Shown here: positions 61,412 through 64,000 of the stretch, in pieces
Layout of the letters: each line of letters starts with the position of its first letter
How positions within the stretch are numbered: the stretch's first letter is position 1
Assembly (NCBI GenBank): GCA_000156115.1
Contig: DS995276.1
Span: forward strand, 3,084,178 to 3,148,177
From: Rhodobacteraceae bacterium HTCC2083
Lineage (GTDB): Bacteria > Pseudomonadota > Alphaproteobacteria > Rhodobacterales > Rhodobacteraceae
DNA: 64,000 bases
Direction of reading: 5' to 3'
Made by a program: the position numbers and the translations under genes
Notes under the pieces: generated by a model
Seen by the model: only the letters and a program-made list of their open reading frames with translations
Database searches by the model: none
What the model was told of the DNA's origin: nothing

Positions 61412-63370
61412 ATGATTACAGAGCTCGGACATTTCGCCCTCATCCTCGCCTTCCTTGTTGCCATTGTGCAGGCCGTTGTGCCGCTGATTGGCGCGCACAA
61501 ACATTGGTATGGCTGGATGGCTGTGGCCGAACCCGCCGCCAAAATGCAGTTTCTGTTCACGGGCTTTGCCTTCGCAGCACTCACTTATGCGTTTGTGACA
61601 TCGGACTTCTCGCTTCGATTGGTTTGGCTAAACTCGCACTCAGCGAAACCGATGCTTTATAAAATCAGTGGCGTTTGGGGGAACCATGAAGGTTCCATGC
61701 TACTTTGGGTGTTGATCTTGACGCTTTTCGGGGCCTGCGCTGCTTGGTTTGGTGGGAACTTGCCACCAACCCTGCGTGCGCGCGTATTGGCGGTTCAATC
61801 TGCGGTCGCCGTCGCGTTCTTCGCCTTCATCATTTTTACATCGAACCCGTTCTTACGCCTCGCAGTACCACCGTTTGATGGCCAGGACCTAAACCCGCTC
61901 TTGCAAGATCCCGGCTTGGCCTTCCATCCTCCTTTCTTGTATCTCGGTTACGTGGGCCTCTCGATGGCCTTCTCTTTCGCAATTGCAGCTTTGTTGGAGG
62001 GCCGCGTTGATGCCGCCTGGGCGCGTTGGGTCCGCCCTTGGACCTTGGCGGCATGGATCTTCCTCTCAATCGGCATCGGATTAGGGTCTTGGTGGGCCTA
62101 CTATGAACTTGGCTGGGGTGGTTTCTGGTTCTGGGATCCGGTTGAAAACGCGTCCTTCATGCCTTGGCTATTGGCAGCCGCTTTGTTGCATTCGGCCATC
62201 GTCGTGGAAAAACGCGAAAGTCTAAAAAGTTGGACGATCTTGCTGGCAATTCTCGCCTTCGGCTTTTCCTTGATTGGCACATTCATCGTCCGTTCCGGCC
62301 TTTTGACATCGGTGCACGCCTTCGCCAACGATCCAGAGCGTGGCGTGTTTATTCTTATGATCCTCGGGTCGTTCACCGGTGGCGCACTAATCCTATTCGC
62401 GATGCGCGCCTCCGCGATGGAAGCCAAAGGCGTGTTCGGTGTCGTCAGCCGCGAAAGCGCGCTGGTTGCGAATAACGTCTTGCTCGCTGTGGCTTGTTTC
62501 GTCGTCTTCGTTGGCACTCTTTGGCCGATGTTTGCAGAGATGTTTTGGGACAGAAAACTGTCCGTCGGACCGCCGTTTTTCAACATGGCCTTCACACCGT
62601 TCATGATTTTATTGGGAGTGATCCTGCCCGTTGGCTCAACGCTGGCATGGAAACGCGGCAAAATAGGCCATGCGGTCTATCAAATGCGATTTGTCTTCGC
62701 GCTTGCGGTTGCTTTGGCTTTGCTGGTCTGGGTGATGCAAACGGGCCGCACGCTGATGGGACCGATTGGTCTGTTCCTTGGCGCATGGATAATCTTTGGT
62801 GCGTCGCTTGATATTTGGATGCGCGCACAGCGCAAATGGGACCGCTTACTGCGTTTGCCTCGTGCGGACTGGGGCAAGGCTGTCGCGCATGGCGGACTTG
62901 GTGTGACCATGTTTGGTATAGCGGGACTGATGGCGTGGCAGGTGGAAGATATTCGCATTGCCGAAGTTGACACGCCATTCATGGTCGGCGGCTTTGAGTT
63001 AGAACTCAAAGGTGTGGATCGTGTTCAAGGGCCAAACTATCTCTCGACCATGGGCCGCGTGATCCTGCGCAAAGATGGCACAGAGATCGCTGTTTTAAAT
63101 CCAGAGAAACGCAACTACCCAGTCGCACAGATGCCAACGACGGAGGCTGCAATTGACTATCGGTTCTTGCGCGACGTTTACGTGGTGATCGGTGACCCTC
63201 AAGAGGGTGGTGGTTGGACGCTGCGTACCTATATCAAACCTTTGGCAAACTGGATTTGGGCGGGGGTTTTGCTGATGGCACTTGGTGGTTTCCTAAGCCT
63301 GTCTGATCGCCGTTTCCGTGTTGGCGCGGGTGAAAGCAAACGTCGCACACGCACGGTCGCGGCAGAATGA
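61412..63370 (+). CDS. ccmF: Heme lyase CcmF
   Basis: 652 aa, many transmembrane helices. The WWD heme-handling domain is WWAYYELGWGGFWFWDPVEN. Other features are VWGNHEGSMLLW and the C-terminal periplasmic part (GGGWTLRTYIKPLANWIWAG). It attaches heme to the CXXCH of apocytochrome c. I chose ATG 61412 (MITELGHFALILAF); the frame upstream to 61376 is unlikely. ccmH overlaps its stop by 4 nt. Confidence 0.96.
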   Translation: MITELGHFALILAFLVAIVQAVVPLIGAHKHWYGWMAVAEPAAKMQFLFTGFAFAALTYAFVTSDFSLRLVWLNSHSAKPMLYKISGVWGNHEGSMLLWVLILTLFGACAAWFGGNLPPTLRARVLAVQSAVAVAFFAFIIFTSNPFLRLAVPPFDGQDLNPLLQDPGLAFHPPFLYLGYVGLSMAFSFAIAALLEGRVDAAWARWVRPWTLAAWIFLSIGIGLGSWWAYYELGWGGFWFWDPVENASFMPWLLAAALLHSAIVVEKRESLKSWTILLAILAFGFSLIGTFIVRSGLLTSVHAFANDPERGVFILMILGSFTGGALILFAMRASAMEAKGVFGVVSRESALVANNVLLAVACFVVFVGTLWPMFAEMFWDRKLSVGPPFFNMAFTPFMILLGVILPVGSTLAWKRGKIGHAVYQMRFVFALAVALALLVWVMQTGRTLMGPIGLFLGAWIIFGASLDIWMRAQRKWDRLLRLPRADWGKAVAHGGLGVTMFGIAGLMAWQVEDIRIAEVDTPFMVGGFELELKGVDRVQGPNYLSTMGRVILRKDGTEIAVLNPEKRNYPVAQMPTTEAAIDYRFLRDVYVVIGDPQEGGGWTLRTYIKPLANWIWAGVLLMALGGFLSLSDRRFRVGAGESKRRTRTVAAE

Positions 63371-63825
63371 GATATTTCATTGTTGCTATTTGTATGTTGT
63401 TGGCTTTGCCTTTGGGAGCAGTGCAGCCAGACGAAGTGTTGGACGATCCTGTGCTGGAACAACGCGCGCGTGATCTCTCCAAAGGGCTGCGTTGTTTGGT
63501 CTGTCAGAACGAGTCAATTGACGAAAGTGATGCCTCGCTTGCGCGCGATTTGCGGATTTTGCTGCGTGAGCGATTGGTGCAGGGCGACACGGATGAGCAA
63601 GCGATTAGCTTTATTGTGGATCGATACGGTGAATATGTGCTGCTTCGACCCACCGTCACCGGCTCCAACTGGTTGCTTTGGGCGGCGGGTCCGCTCATGT
63701 TGTTAATGGCGGGAGGCGTGGGGTTTGCGTATTTACGCGGGCGCGATAAGGCATCCGAGCAAACTATCGAAGCGCTGAGCGATGTTGAAAAATCAAGATT
63801 GGCAGAGTTGCTCAACGACGATTGA
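63367..63825 (+). CDS. ccmH: Cytochrome c maturation protein CcmH/CcmL
   Basis: 152 aa. A signal peptide, then the redox motif LRCLVCQNESIDES (CxxC), and a C-terminal membrane helix (LLWAAGPLMLLMAGGVGFAYL). It reduces apocytochrome c disulfides for heme ligation. Together with ccmI, ccmE and ccmF this is most of System I in the window. Confidence 0.95.
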   Translation: MRYFIVAICMLLALPLGAVQPDEVLDDPVLEQRARDLSKGLRCLVCQNESIDESDASLARDLRILLRERLVQGDTDEQAISFIVDRYGEYVLLRPTVTGSNWLLWAAGPLMLLMAGGVGFAYLRGRDKASEQTIEALSDVEKSRLAELLNDD

Positions 63826-63858
63826 GCGGCGCCGATAAACAAGGAACGGGGACTATCA

Positions 63859-64000
63859 ATGGATTATAAAACTATCACATACGTTGTGGCAGATGGGATC
63901 GCGATAATAACATTGAACCGTCCTGAAGTTATGAACGCCCTTGATGCGCAAATGCGTGCGGAGATTACTGATGCTGTGCGTACTGGCGGGCGTGAGGCAC
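63859..64000 (+). CDS. Enoyl-CoA hydratase/isomerase, N-terminal part (runs off the window)
   Basis: 47 codons visible from ATG 63859: MDYKTITYVVADGIAIITLN and RPEVMNALDAQMRAEI, the crotonase N-terminal beta strands and helix. The oxyanion-hole region is beyond the edge. Probably a fatty-acid or amino-acid degradation enzyme. Confidence 0.85.
   Translation, partial: MDYKTITYVVADGIAIITLNRPEVMNALDAQMRAEITDAVRTGGREA

Overview
The window is one contiguous, moderately GC-rich stretch of an alphaproteobacterial chromosome. Gene content and order point to Rhodobacterales, and most likely to the Roseobacter group. The clues are a glycine-type 5-aminolevulinate synthase (hemA), a sarcosine oxidase soxBDAG operon, a fused indolepyruvate:ferredoxin oxidoreductase, ispG after a RodZ-like gene, an Atm1-type exporter, and a gene-transfer-agent type endolysin/holin pair inside the cytochrome c maturation genes. 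Most of the sequence is ordinary, densely packed housekeeping DNA with many 4-nt ATGA overlaps. The species cannot be named from the sequence alone.

Layout. 1-3113: the end of lon, a small secreted peptide, an HU-type protein, a histidine phosphatase, tRNA-Val and two identical tRNA-Asp genes. 3097-7030: a small decayed island bounded by a 17-bp direct repeat of the tRNA-Asp 3' end. It holds an NsrR-like Rrf2 regulator, a Crp/Fnr regulator broken by an in-frame TAG, an IS3-family element with a visible -1 slippery site, and the C-terminal barrel of an autotransporter cut by the IS. 7031-19153: a haloacetate-dehalogenase-like hydrolase, an M20 peptidase, hemA with an Fnr-like box, rodZ, ispG, a C5 methyltransferase plus GIY-YIG nuclease pair, dsbA, an M48 protease, an aminotransferase and xth. 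19322-21338: an unexplained locus with a second in-frame amber, a 93-aa protein made of four FISGS repeats, and a 366-aa partner of unknown function. 21353-30608: erpA, dgt, the run argS-SPOR-nagZ-scpA-scpB, and an oppositely oriented DUF1289-ruvX-ccmI run. 30885-37052: soxBDAG and sodB. 37163-46293: a LOG-like gene, a LysM protein with internal repeats, an Atm1 exporter, a methyltransferase remnant and an RND efflux pair behind a palindromic operator. 46546-53213: a YfgM-like protein, bamB, der, a TspO-like membrane protein, serS and a LysR regulator. 53383-64000: indolepyruvate oxidoreductase, an acyltransferase, murI, argC, ccmE, the endolysin and holin, ccmF, ccmH and the start of an enoyl-CoA hydratase gene.

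How the genes work together. ccmI, ccmE, ccmF, ccmH and a DsbA-like oxidoreductase serve cytochrome c maturation. soxBDAG oxidises sarcosine from glycine-betaine or choline breakdown and releases peroxide, next to sodB. scpA/scpB act with SMC in chromosome segregation, while nagZ, murI, the SPOR protein and RodZ act on the cell wall. The strongest candidates for something new are the FISGS-repeat locus at 19.9-21.3 kb, the two amber-interrupted genes, the compact methyltransferase/GIY-YIG module, and the tRNA-Asp island with its IS-truncated autotransporter.
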